The notes beneath the pieces are model-generated. The model did no database searches, was not told where the DNA came from, and saw nothing but the letters and a program-made list of their open reading frames with translations. A program made the translations under genes and the position numbers. A stretch of 10,502 bases of DNA from contig JAMYWO010000344.1 in assembly GCA_024220525.1 (NCBI GenBank), positions 27,489-37,990 on the forward strand. The letters are read 5' to 3'. How positions within the stretch are numbered: the first letter of the stretch is position 1; each line of letters begins with the position of its first letter. Positions 1 through 8,511 of the stretch are shown one piece after another. The DNA comes from Cochliopodium minus. Its lineage: Eukaryota > Discosea > Himatismenida > Cochliopodiidae.

Positions 1-78
1 TTAAAATAATTAAAATAATTAAAATAATTAAAATAATTAAAATAATTAAAATAATTAAAATAATTAAAATAATTAAAA
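1..78. repeat. 9-bp AT tandem repeat
   Basis: About 8.7 nearly perfect copies of the unit TTAAAATAA run from the first base of the window, then break down into A/T homopolymer. The repeat lies just upstream of a 3' splice site at 126-127, so it most likely belongs to an intron of the LRR gene rather than to a promoter. No coding sense is visible in it. Confidence 0.9.
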
Positions 79-127
79 AAATTAAATTTTGTTAATTATA
101 AACTTTAAAATTTTTTTTGTACACCAG

Positions 128-3100
128 TGGTCTGTATCAGAGGAAATCCAGTCGTGAAAAACAGTGAAGACAGAGAAAAGCTTTTGGGATGCATCATGTC
201 TTTGAGGGAAGTATCGTGCACCTTGCAAGTGTTGGATACGCAAATCACCTTGAAACAAAGAATAGACGCGTGGAAAAGAACAGGAGGTCAAAATGAGGAA
301 ATGGAGTCGTTGCGCAGCAAGGTGGCGATGTTGACACGTGTAGAACATCAAAATTCTAATGAGGTCACCAGTTTAGATTTCACAGACACTGGTATTCTCA
401 AAGAAAACCTCATCAAGTATCCCAACATCTCCTATCTTTCTTGGAGGGGTAATGGTCTTAGGGATATCCTCCATTTGGAAAACCTTGATCGTCTTACCAA
501 GTTGGAGGTGATTGATTTGAGGGACAATCAGATCAAATCTTTCAGCTCTGTTTCTCCTTTCCTCGACAAGTTTCATAATTTGAAAGCCATTGGTCTCTCT
601 GGAAACAAAATCAAAAGTGATTATCGTCAGAAAATTCTCTCAAAATTACCTCATCTCGCAACTGAGAGGTTAACAAAAAAAAAAACCCTTTTTTTTAAAA
701 CTTTTAATTTCATTTTATTTTTTAGAACTGAATTTGCAACAATAGATGATAAACCAATAACACCATTCGAAATATATAATGCATACTTGACCACTACTAA
801 AATAGGGAAAACATTCAATGCAGATCAATTCAAATACGAACTGGCGATGAGAAGAAGAACAAGCAACACAATAAAAGTGGATGTAATAAAAGAACTCGAT
901 TTCTCCGATTGTGGATTCGAAAAGATCGATTTGGCTCCATTCTTAAACTTGGAAAAATTATCACTTGCAAACAATCAAATAAAAGACTCCAACTTTTCTA
1001 CCTCCAACATCCAAAAGTTGATCCACTTGACCCAACTCGATGTTCGTAACAACAAAATTAAAGAAATCACTACTGTCACTCGTGTTTTGAGCTCTTTACC
1101 TCAGATTCGTTGTGTTTGGGTTGTTGGAAATCCTTTGTGGAAAGAAGAGAGGAAAAACTCTTTCATTAGTGGTCTCTCCAACAACAAATATTCTTTCCTC
1201 ATCAAAATTGACAAAATGAGTGATCCTGAGTTTCCTTTGTACAACTTGAATTCTGATCCTATTTCCCATGATGAAAGAATTTTCATTGCTAACAAACTCA
1301 ATGTTCAAGGTATAAAAAAAAATTTTTTTTTTTTTTTACATATTTTCTAATTTGGTTCCCTTTTTTTTTATCAAATAAATAGATATCAACAATTACAGAT
1401 TCAGATATCACCTTAATTTACGTGGTTTCAAAACGAATCAGTACACAAACATTAAGAAAATAGATCTTTCACACAGCAACTTGAGTACATTTAGTGGGCT
1501 TGAAAAACTGGTTCATGTGACAAGCCTCAACATTAGCCACAATGAAATAACTGAATTTGACAGCAATGTTTTCTCTTCTTTGAAGGAATTGGAGTACCTG
1601 GATCTTAGTTACAATCTTTTCAATGGAGAAGTAGAAAAAGTGATTGATGGTTTGATACCTTGTGCTGATATTGTTGTATTAAACTTGCAAAATTGTACTA
1701 AAAATGAATCTTCGCATCAAAAAATCGCTTACATTTCCTCTGTTTTTCAAAAGTTGCAGAATGTCAGGAAATGTGACGAGATTTCTTACAACGATTTCAC
1801 AAATACCAAAAACATTTTCGATTCCAAATCATCCATCGATCCCATCCCCTTCTCTGATACCATCAATAATATCTACAAGACCCAAAAATCTCCTGAAATT
1901 CTTTTTCATTCCCTACGCCAATCCCAACAACTCAAAACCAATTCTCCTCGCGATCCAAACGATCCAATCTCACCAAAATCCAATTTACTTACAAACAGTG
2001 ATGGCTTTGAAAACAAAATGGATCCTCAATCCTTCCAATCTTTAAACTTTCAACAACATCCTCAAGTGCAGCTTCTTCAACAACAATATTTTCTACAACA
2101 GCAACATCTTTTGAATCAACCTTATCCCCAACACATTCTTCTTCAACAGCAATATCTCCTCCAACAACAATTCTCGCAACAACTCCAACTTCTCCTCTAC
2201 CAACTTTCTCTTAATACCCAACTTTCCGAAAATTCTCCTCCCTTCACTCATTTGCATCCCTCCTTAAACACCAGCAGCAATAATCTAATGAACCAGGGAA
2301 ACAACACTCCTCAAAGCAATCATCCCTCCACAAGCTTTCAAAACAACAATGGTAATGGCAACGGTAATTTCAATTCACAAGAAAACAACTCCCCTTCTCT
2401 TGGTTTGGACAATTCAGCATCTCTCAATCTCATGAATCATGCAGCAACTTCTACTCCTTTTGATATGTTTGGCCTTGATTTGATCAAAAGAAGAAGTGAA
2501 GGGAATACTGAAAATACTGCAACAGAAGAAAAGAGTAGCAGCGATAGCGAAGAAAATGAAAGTGTTTCTCTTTCGAGAGAATCCAGAGATTCTCCTCAAA
2601 CAAAATCTGATACTAAATCCTCGCCTGTTAGACCCAACAATCCAATCGCTCCTAAGAAAATCTACAAAAAGATTGTAAAGAAACTCGTCCATTCTGGCAA
2701 ATCTTCTTCTCCTAAAAATCTCATTCAAGGAAAAAAACCTTTGCCTTCTTACGTGAGAGTAACCAATTATGATAATAACGCAGAATCCACAGATAGTGAC
2801 ACTGATGAGGAAAATGAATCCAAGAATTCCCCAAAAAGAAACCCTCTTCATTCTTTTAATACTCCTCCTAAAATTGTACAAAACAATAACAACAGTTCAA
2901 AAAATACTGAAAATAACTCCAACATGAAAGACAAAAAAGTCTACAGAATTACCGGTTCTGATTTTGTTGATGTTATCAAAAAACAAGATTTTGTTCCTTT
3001 GTCTCAACTCAAAGAAAAAGAAGTGGAAGGAAACACCCCCACCAAAGAAATCGCCAAAGAAGTTTTTGAATCCACTGATCTTTCCCAACGCTCTGATTTC

Positions 3101-4017
3101 ACAGAGCAATTAAAAGCTTTGGTAATCCAAAACAGAAGAATTTCAGAGCAATTAGCAAACAAAACTCCAGGTACTTTTTTCAATAATTCTTTTTATATTT
3201 TAAATTCTTTGAATTAATTTAAACTCTACTTTTTTCAATAATACTTTTTATATTTTAAATTCTTTGAATTAATTTTTCAATTAATCAGAGAATGTGGAAG
3301 TTTCGGAACAAACTGATACATTGTCAGATGAAGAGGATACAGAGAAAGATAACACAGATACAGAAGAAGATACATTTGATGAATATTCCACCATGAAATC
3401 AACTATCAAACCCAACATAATCAACAACAACAACACCCCTATTAATCATGGTGGAAATAAATCTACTCTCAAAAAAACATCCTCCTACCTGGATACTATG
3501 AGCCATTTAAAATTAATTTCTGAATTGGAATCTTTTGATCCCTCCGCCACCATTTCCCTCACCGCCAAGAAAAAGTTCAAAGAAAACCGTCCAAGTATTC
3601 TTTTACAAAACTCTAGTGGAAGTTTACCTGAAGAATCCACAGAAACAGACAGCAATGGAGACGATGATGATGTAAAGAGATTATTTTTTTTTAAAATATT
3701 CTTCTTTCTCAAAACTTTTATTTTTTTCAAAAAAATAGGATAATGGAAAAACTAATACTATTAATCTCTCTTCATTGGCAAACAAAATTAATTTAAATGA
3801 TCTTTCTTCGTTAGCCCAAGGCCTTAATTTGGAAAATAATGAAGAAGATTCCTACTCTTATGTAGAAGTAACAGAAGAAGAGGAAGAGGAAGAAGAAGAG
3901 GAAGAAGAGGAAGAAAAAGAACCTCCCAAAACAATAAGTCTGGATAATGATGAAGTTTCTTCTTTGACTTCTCTTTTAAATGGAAAAACAAATTTGTTGG
4001 ATAATTTAGATTTTTAA
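128..4017 (+). CDS. Large leucine-rich repeat protein with Gln-rich and acidic tail (5' partial, five exons)
   Basis: Exons are 128-668, 726-1309, 1383-3170, 3289-3671 and 3739-4017, with the TAA stop at 4015-4017. All four introns (57, 73, 118 and 67 nt) are GT...AG, and the reading frame is kept across each. No ATG start exists: 128 follows TTTTGTACACCAG, a 3' splice site, and the first residues (VCIRGNP) are the end of an LRR block, so the N-terminus lies outside the window. About 1,190 residues are seen. LRR motifs such as LEVIDLRDNQI, LEKLSLANNQI, LTQLDVRNNKI and LEYLDLSYNLF fill roughly the first 550 residues, in blocks separated by linkers with an 'ITxxER'-like stretch. Next come a Gln-rich stretch (about 2040-2230), Asn- and Ser-rich segments, basic patches and a 14-Glu run. 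The LRR part suggests a protein-binding scaffold. The block-plus-linker layout recalls ciliary/cytoskeletal LRR proteins such as LRRC9, but that is only a guess from layout. Confidence 0.85.
669..725 (+). other. 57-nt stop-free intron of length 3n in the LRR gene
   Basis: The donor is GAGAG|GTTAAC and the acceptor is TTTTTTAG|AAC. The intron is a multiple of three and has no in-frame stop, so retention would add 19 Lys/Phe-rich residues (LTKKKTLFFK...) between LPHLATER and TEFATIDDKP. The A/T homopolymer content and the poor fit of this peptide between two LRR-linker segments argue that it is spliced out. The other three introns of this gene are not multiples of three. Confidence 0.8.
2041..2230 (+). 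other. Gln/Leu-rich low-complexity segment inside the LRR protein
   Basis: This stretch of exon 3 encodes repeated QQQYLLQQQ-like units (for example QLLQQQYFLQQQHLL and ILLQQQYLLQQQF). It is followed to about 2400 by Asn/Ser/Pro-rich sequence with a short NGNGNGN run. Such composition is typical of prion-like or assembly-prone disordered regions in protist proteins. It has diverged CAA/CTT codon use and is not a pure microsatellite, which suggests it is kept as protein. Confidence 0.75.
3172..3275 (+). repeat. 49-bp tandem duplication inside an intron
   Basis: Bases 3172-3220 and 3227-3275 are the same 49-bp sequence, separated by 6 bp, with one difference (T at 3188, A at 3243). The duplication fills most of the 118-nt intron 3171-3288 of the LRR gene. 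The first copy starts inside the donor site (GTACTT). In the second copy the matching bases read CTACTT, so the donor GT is not duplicated. High identity points to a recent event. Confidence 0.93.
3874..3915 (+). repeat. GAA/GAG codon run (14 Glu)
   Basis: Fourteen consecutive Glu codons, mixing GAA and GAG, lie near the C-terminus of the LRR protein, following VEVT and preceding KEPPKT. They sit among other acidic runs (DDDDDN, EEDTEKDNTDTEED). The codon mixture shows that this is not a fresh pure triplet expansion. Confidence 0.9.
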
Positions 4018-4047
4018 GTAATTTTTATTTTTTTGTTAAAAATAATT

Positions 4048-4057
4048 AATAAATAAA
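4048..4057 (+). terminator. Possible polyadenylation signal of the LRR gene
   Basis: Two overlapping AATAAA hexamers (4048-4053 and 4052-4057) lie 31-40 nt after the TAA stop. Position and sequence fit a polyadenylation signal, but AATAAA arises often by chance in DNA this AT-rich. Confidence 0.35.
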
Positions 4058-4113
4058 CTAGTTTTAAAAATGAATATTTTAAAACTTTTCTATCAAAGTT
4101 TTTTGAGGGAAAC

Positions 4114-4205
4114 AAACTTTATATAATTTATATTTTCTTCTTTTTAATTAATTTAAATTGACAATTTTCACCAATGATGTTTATGTTTATATTTGTATTC
4201 ATGAT
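4114..4205 (-). pseudogene. Second copy of the His/Tyr/Lys-rich terminal exon and its 3' flank
   Basis: On the minus strand, TTTAG|AT at 4210-4204 is a 3' splice site followed by codons for H-EYKYKHKHHW and TGA (exon copy 4205-4168). It is the same tail as the last exon of the Pro-rich gene at 4798-4868 but shorter: it lacks one 18-bp GYKYKH unit and several His codons, and has GAA in place of GGA. The copy also includes the 3' flank, since the 20-bp motif at 4114-4133 recurs exactly at 4721-4740. I could not find a convincing first exon upstream (towards 4700), so this is either a decayed tandem paralogue or an orphan exon left by a partial duplication. The acceptor, frame and stop are all intact. 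Confidence 0.7.
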
Positions 4206-4211
4206 CTAAAC

Positions 4212-4717
4212 AAACTTTAAATAGGTGGGTTTGCAGAATTTTATTTGTATTAATACTTTAACTGTACCACCCGCCCTCTTACATAACATCTTATATGGGG
4301 TACAACTGAAAATTTTCCAACTATACGCCATACACTCACTTTGCACACTCAATATTAAACTATTGTGGTGTCTTGTGTGAACACAATAGAGGTTTTGTTA
4401 ATGGAGGTGTTTGAGAGGTTTTGTGAGTTTTGAAATTGTATATTCATTCCTTCCCAAAATTAGAATACTAAATAACTAGAATATATTAGATTTTTAAAAA
4501 AATTATCTAAGATTCTAACTTGAATAATTCGAATGGAACTTATCCATCACGAGAAATGAATTTCAACAGAATTCAATATTGGTGAAAATTGTTAGGAATA
4601 TTCTTTTTTGTATCAAAATACTGAGGATGGAAAGGGATTTTGTGGATTATAAGGAATCTGTATCGTTGTTTAAAATTCAATTCGAGTCGGATAGGGTTGG
4701 GATAAATTAGTTTTGAA
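4212..4717. other. Unexplained intergenic segment between the two exon copies
   Basis: No gene is supported here. The stretch is visibly richer in G+C than the other non-coding DNA, with segments such as CCACCCGCCCTC near 4267-4278. It holds an 8-bp stem-loop (CTATTGTG 4360-4367 with CACAATAG 4382-4389) and a 15-bp inverted match (4578-4592) to the end of the exon copy at 4161-4175. On the minus strand there is a 30-residue ORF from ATG at 4447 (start MNIQFQNSQN) to a stop at 4355. A short Pro/Asn/Gln stretch (IPYNPQNPFPSS, around 4660-4620) ends at a GTATTT donor-like site. These could be remains of a first exon of the duplicated Pro-rich gene, but the phase at that donor does not match the exon copy. 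Confidence 0.4.
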
Positions 4718-4797
4718 AATAAACTTTATATAATTTATATATTCCGCTTTTTAAAAATTATTTAATAAGACAACAATCAAATTGTGACACAAATTTT

Positions 4798-5354
4798 TCA
4801 CCAATGATGATGATGTTTATGGTGTTTATGTTTATATTTGTATCCATGCTTATATTTGTATCCATGATCTAATTTATATCAAATAAAAATAAATTTTGAT
4901 TTTTTTAAAAAATGCTTTTTCAAATCTTACGATGAATTACGGTAACTTGAGGAGGATATTGGGGTTGAATAGGAGGATATTGATTTTGGATTGGAGGATA
5001 TTGATGTTGAATAGGTGGATATTGATGTTGAATTGGTTGGATTGGATATTGATGCTGAATTGGTGGATATTGTGGCTGAATTGGATATTGGGGAGGTTGC
5101 AATCCATATCCTTGAGGAATTTGTGGAGGAATTTGTCTGGGAGGATATTGGGGAGGTTGCAATCCATATCCTTGAGGTTGAGGAGGTCTAAGAGGAGTTG
5201 GGGGTTGTAATCCTATTTGTTGATTTGGTACAAGAATATTATTATTCATAGAATACCCTTGTGGGTGTTGAACCGGAGGATATTGAGGTGGTGGGTTTAA
5301 TCCTGGTGTTTGCATTGGATAATTTGGATTTGGGGGTAAACCATAGGGGTTCAT
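4798..5354 (-). CDS. Pro/Gln/Tyr-rich repeat protein with Gly-Tyr-Lys-His tail (two exons)
   Basis: Exon 1 is 5354-4931 and exon 2 is 4868-4798, giving 164 residues. The start is ATG followed by NPYGLPPNPNYP. The body (about residues 1-138) is low-complexity, built from QYPPIQHQYPPIQ units and a twice-repeated PQGYGLQPPQYP. Read straight through, the ORF would end in IHRKI. A 62-nt intron (donor CATC|GTAAGA, acceptor AAATTAG|AT) instead leads, in phase, to VIHHHGYKYKHGYKYK, more Lys/His and a final HHHHW. This tail is far too ordered to be chance. XYPPX-repeat proteins of plants and amoebae commonly combine a GYPPQ-like body with a Gly/Lys/His-rich tail, so this is probably a small member of that loose class. 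The function is unknown; His-rich tails can bind metals or membranes. It is transcribed divergently from the helicase gene. Confidence 0.8.
5083..5177 (-). repeat. 35-bp perfect direct repeat in the Pro-rich coding region
   Basis: Bases 5083-5117 and 5143-5177 are identical (35 bp, period 60). They encode the two PQGYGLQPPQYP units, each the start of a 20-residue block. Around them (4937-5085), shorter repeats containing GGATATTG encode QYPPIQ. Identity at the DNA level shows recent in-frame tandem duplication. Confidence 0.85.
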
Positions 5355-5435
5355 ATTTTAAATTTTTTTTTTTTTGAATATCTTTTCTTTAACACTGAAA
5401 AATAATATTCAAAAGAAAAAGAAATATAAAAAAAA
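5355..5435. promoter_or_regulatory. Short divergent promoter region
   Basis: Only 81 bp separate the start codon of the Pro-rich gene (minus, ATG at 5354) from that of the helicase (plus, ATG at 5436). The gap is A/T homopolymer-rich, with a run of T near 5368-5377 and a run of A directly before 5436. I see no certain TATA box or other motif. Both genes must start transcription within, or overlapping, this gap and the adjacent coding DNA. Confidence 0.5.
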
Positions 5436-8400
5436 ATGTTTCAATCATTGTTTGAAAAGAGAATATCAGTTGACAAAAATCCTTCACCAAGGAATTTTTA
5501 TCAAAAATTATATTTTTCTCATTCGATTTTTATCAATTCACCTAAACAAGTAAATTCAAAGAAAGGAAAATTATCATCAACCATAAGGATTGATCAATTC
5601 AAAGATCCCAAAAAAATTTTAAAATCAGTCAAATTAGCCCCCAAATCAGAAATATTCCATAAATACAAAAATATTTCAATTCAAAATTATCAAGATACAA
5701 CAGCAGAAGATGATTCCAACTACCTTCCAATAACTAAAGAATTAAGAATCCTGCCAAAAATAGCATTGGCAGCCAGAGAAATGGGAATTGTGAAGCCAAC
5801 AACCATCCAAGAACAAGTAATACCCCAAATCTTGAGACATAGGCATATTGTTGCAAGTGATAAAACAGGAACCGGAAAAACTGCATGTTATGCAATGCCT
5901 ATACTCCATCTTTTACATGTTGATTTGATGAAAGATTTAAAAGAGAATAATAAAGGAATCAACAATAAAAATAATAATTCTATTTCTCCAAAAATTCTTA
6001 TCATCGTCCCAACTAGAGAATTAGCAAATCAAATCACTTCTCATATCACTCAATTATCCAAATATATGGGTTCCAAAGCAACTCCCGTACCTCCCGCTCC
6101 AAACAAACCATCATCCAACGAAAAAGGAGAGTTTGTTGATAAATTAAAAGAAGAAGATAGAGAAGAAGAAGGAAGTAAAAAGGAGGAAGAAGAAAAACAA
6201 AGTTATGAAAGAATAGAGATTCTGAACACTTTGGAAGACAGGAATCAAAAGAGAGAGAGAGTGGATATTCTTATCTCCACACCAGGAAGGATGATCAACA
6301 TGTTGGAAAAGGAATATGTAAAAACAGATAAAATCAAAATGTTTGTGTTGGATGAATGTGATAAAATGTTATCCCTTGGTTTTGCAGAACAAATCTTGAA
6401 GATTTGGGAGAAATTACCCAGACCCAAAAAAAATAGAAAACAACTCCTCAATTCCCTTTCCCATCTTTCTGTCATCCAGAATCTTCTTTTCAGCGCCACC
6501 ATGGTCCCACAGATTGAGGAGATTGTAAAAAGGATCGCTCCCTCTGCTGCCATTTTCGATTTGAACAAAGAAAGAGCCACTCCCCCCAAAATCAAGCACA
6601 TACGCTATGATGTTGTTTCAAGAAAGAAAAAATCTCTTCTCAGCTATTTACTTAAAAGAAAGGTTTAATTTAAATCTATTTGATTTTAATTTTTTTATTT
6701 TTCATATTATTTTTACATTATTTTAATTTAATATCAAAATTTATTGAAATTCATAATCAAAATTAATTTTGATTTTTTTTTTTTTTTTCTAATTTTGAAC
6801 TTGAAACATTAACAGGGTAAATTGGATCTTTCCAACAAAAAAGTACTTGTGTTTACAAGAACAATAAAGAGGGCAGAAAGTTTGGTGGAGCAGTTAAACG
6901 AAGAGGGGTTTTCTTCTTATTTCATTCATTCCAAACTTTCTCACCAAAAAAGAAAATCCATCCTCTCCACTTTTAACAGCAGTCTCCCTGATGAAAGTAA
7001 TAAAAACAATGATAAAAATGACAATAATAATAAAAATGATGAAAACAATCAAAACAATAATCTCGAAAAAGAGAAAGTTTTTGAAAATCTATCCAAAAAT
7101 AATGATAAACCAAAAAAACCTAAACGTATACAAAACTTTTTTTTTTTTCATTAAAATATAAGTTGTTTTAAAATTATTTTTATTTTTTATTTTTTAATAT
7201 TTATTTATTTTTTAATTTTTAATCATTGTTTTTCAATTTATCTTTCAACACTTTTTTAAAGTGAAAAGAGGAGATGTTGATGAAGGAGAAAATATGAATG
7301 AGGAAGAAATACAAAAAGAATATGAAAAATTTAATGAAGAATATGACGACAACAAACCTGGTACCTTTTAAAAAAATTTTAATTTCAACTGTTTTTGTTT
7401 TCATTATTTTTATTTCTACTGTTTTTATTTTTTATCATTTTTATTTTTATTTTTCAAAAGAAAAAGAGAAAAAGGAGATAAGGTTGTTGGTGAGTACAGA
7501 TCTGATGGCGAGGGGGATAGACATAGAGGGAATAGATGTGGTGATAAACTATGATATCCCAGAAACAGTGGAGGATTACATACACAGAGTGGGAAGAACT
7601 GGTAGAGCAGGTAAAGAAGGTATTGCCATTTCCTTTGTCTCCAAAAACTTTCAGATCATTTCCCTTTCCAACCAGGTTGCTGAAAGAAATGAAAAGTAAT
7701 TTATTTTTTTTAATTTTCCCAGAATTAATTAATTTAACTTTATTTTTTCTATTTTTGAAAATACACAGATCTTATTTTCAAAAAATAGAAAATCATTTGC
7801 CAAATGTGATTGAAAACAGAAAGATAGCAGGACCATGGAAAGGAGAAGAAGAAGGGGAAATAGATGAATTGGATAATCAATCGAAAACGCGTTTACAGAT
7901 GAGAGCAAAGCAGCTTGCCGAACAAAGAGACAAGAGGATCAACCATCATCTTCGTATTCGTCTCCAAAAGAAGGGAAAATCTTCTTTTTTATCTTCCACT
8001 GCTCCCACTCCTTCTTATCACGATGCTAAAAAAGATTTGGAAGAAAAAGGTTCTTCTCTTTACGACAAAATGCTCACCAAAATCAAACACGATGATTTTG
8101 AGAAAAAAAAAAATAAAATCAAAGAGAAAACAACTTTCAATAACTTTTCTACCGAACTTGGTTCTTTTCACATGGGAAGATATGAAAATGTCATCAACAA
8201 AATGAGAGAAAAAAATCTTCAAAAGGTTGATAGCAAATATTCTCAGATAATTCTTGATGGATGGAACAAAAGCAAACAACATTCTCTTCAAATCAACAAA
8301 TCTAATGAAGTTAAAAATAAAACCAAAGAAAAATCCCCAAAAACCACCTTTTCTAAAGAAAAACCTTCTTCTAACCATAGAAATATCCGTTCTAAAAATA

Positions 8401-8438
8401 TACCTGTCTCAAGGAAATTTATTGAAGAAGAAAACTAA
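5436..8438 (+). CDS. DEAD-box family ATP-dependent RNA helicase (five exons)
   Basis: Exons are 5436-6662, 6816-7125, 7262-7360, 7461-7695 and 7769-8438; the joined CDS is 2,541 nt (846 residues). Introns of 153, 136, 100 and 73 nt are GT...AG and phase-matched. Helicase motifs appear in order: Q-motif region [14 protein letters not shown]; motif [11 protein letters not shown] (residues 140-149); Ia PTREL (192-196); Ib TPGR (282-285); II DECD (306-309, for DEAD); III SAT (353-355); IV VLVFTRT (419-425); [11 protein letters not shown] (557-566); [10 protein letters not shown] (587-594). It should couple ATP hydrolysis to RNA duplex unwinding or RNP remodelling. Oddities are a charged insertion of about 65 residues between Ia and Ib, an Asn/Lys/Glu-rich insertion of about 95 residues between IV and V, Asp at the usual first Ala of the AxTGxGKT core, and a basic C-terminal tail of about 220 residues. 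The subfamily is not identified; nucleolar and organellar roles are both open. Confidence 0.93.
7262..7360 (+). other. 99-nt helicase exon lying wholly inside a non-conserved insertion
   Basis: This third exon of the helicase encodes an acidic stretch ([20 protein letters not shown] and on to DDNKP) and holds no conserved helicase motif. Its acceptor (TTTTAAAG|TG) and donor (CCTG|GTACC) are both phase 1, so the exon could be skipped without breaking the reading frame (99 = 3 x 33). Confidence 0.75.
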
Positions 8439-8511
8439 AATATTATTATTATTAAATTATTTTATAATATTTTTAATTGAATAATGAATAATTAATTTGA
8501 AAATCATGATT
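8439..8511. terminator. Convergent 3' intergenic space
   Basis: Just 73 bp separate the TAA of the helicase (8436-8438) from the TAA of the GH13 gene on the other strand (8512-8514). The space is nearly all A/T, including ATTATTATTATT at 8442-8453. No clear AATAAA is present on either strand, so the two transcripts probably overlap at their 3' ends or use AT-rich signals that cannot be named here. Confidence 0.45.

Noticed and set aside
127-129. GTG at 127 as the start codon of the LRR gene
   Set aside because: The G at 127 is the last base of an AG acceptor, the encoded sequence starts in the middle of an LRR end block, and GTG starts are not expected in eukaryotic nuclear genes. The gene is 5' partial instead.
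2414-2881. 155-residue minus-strand ORF opposite the LRR gene
   Set aside because: It is the mirror of a Ser/Asn/Lys-rich coding exon. Its Phe/Arg/Ile-rich translation has no domain and the plus strand explains the DNA.
4360-4389. Stem-loop as a ncRNA or terminator
   Set aside because: Eight base pairs with a 14-nt loop in AT-rich DNA is weak evidence, and no known RNA family was recognised.
4896-5210. 104-residue plus-strand ORF opposite the Pro-rich gene
   Set aside because: The RILMLNRWIL-like repeats are the antisense reading of the QYPPIQ codon repeats. The minus-strand reading has a start, an intron and an ordered His tail.
6663-6668. Helicase ending at the in-frame TAA just after 6662
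   Set aside because: The stop lies inside an intron. Splicing to 6816 continues directly into the second helicase domain with motifs IV to VI.
7219-7404. Minus-strand Phe/Ile-rich ORF over the helicase introns
   Set aside because: It covers T-rich intron DNA and the acidic 99-nt exon read backwards. It is a composition artefact.
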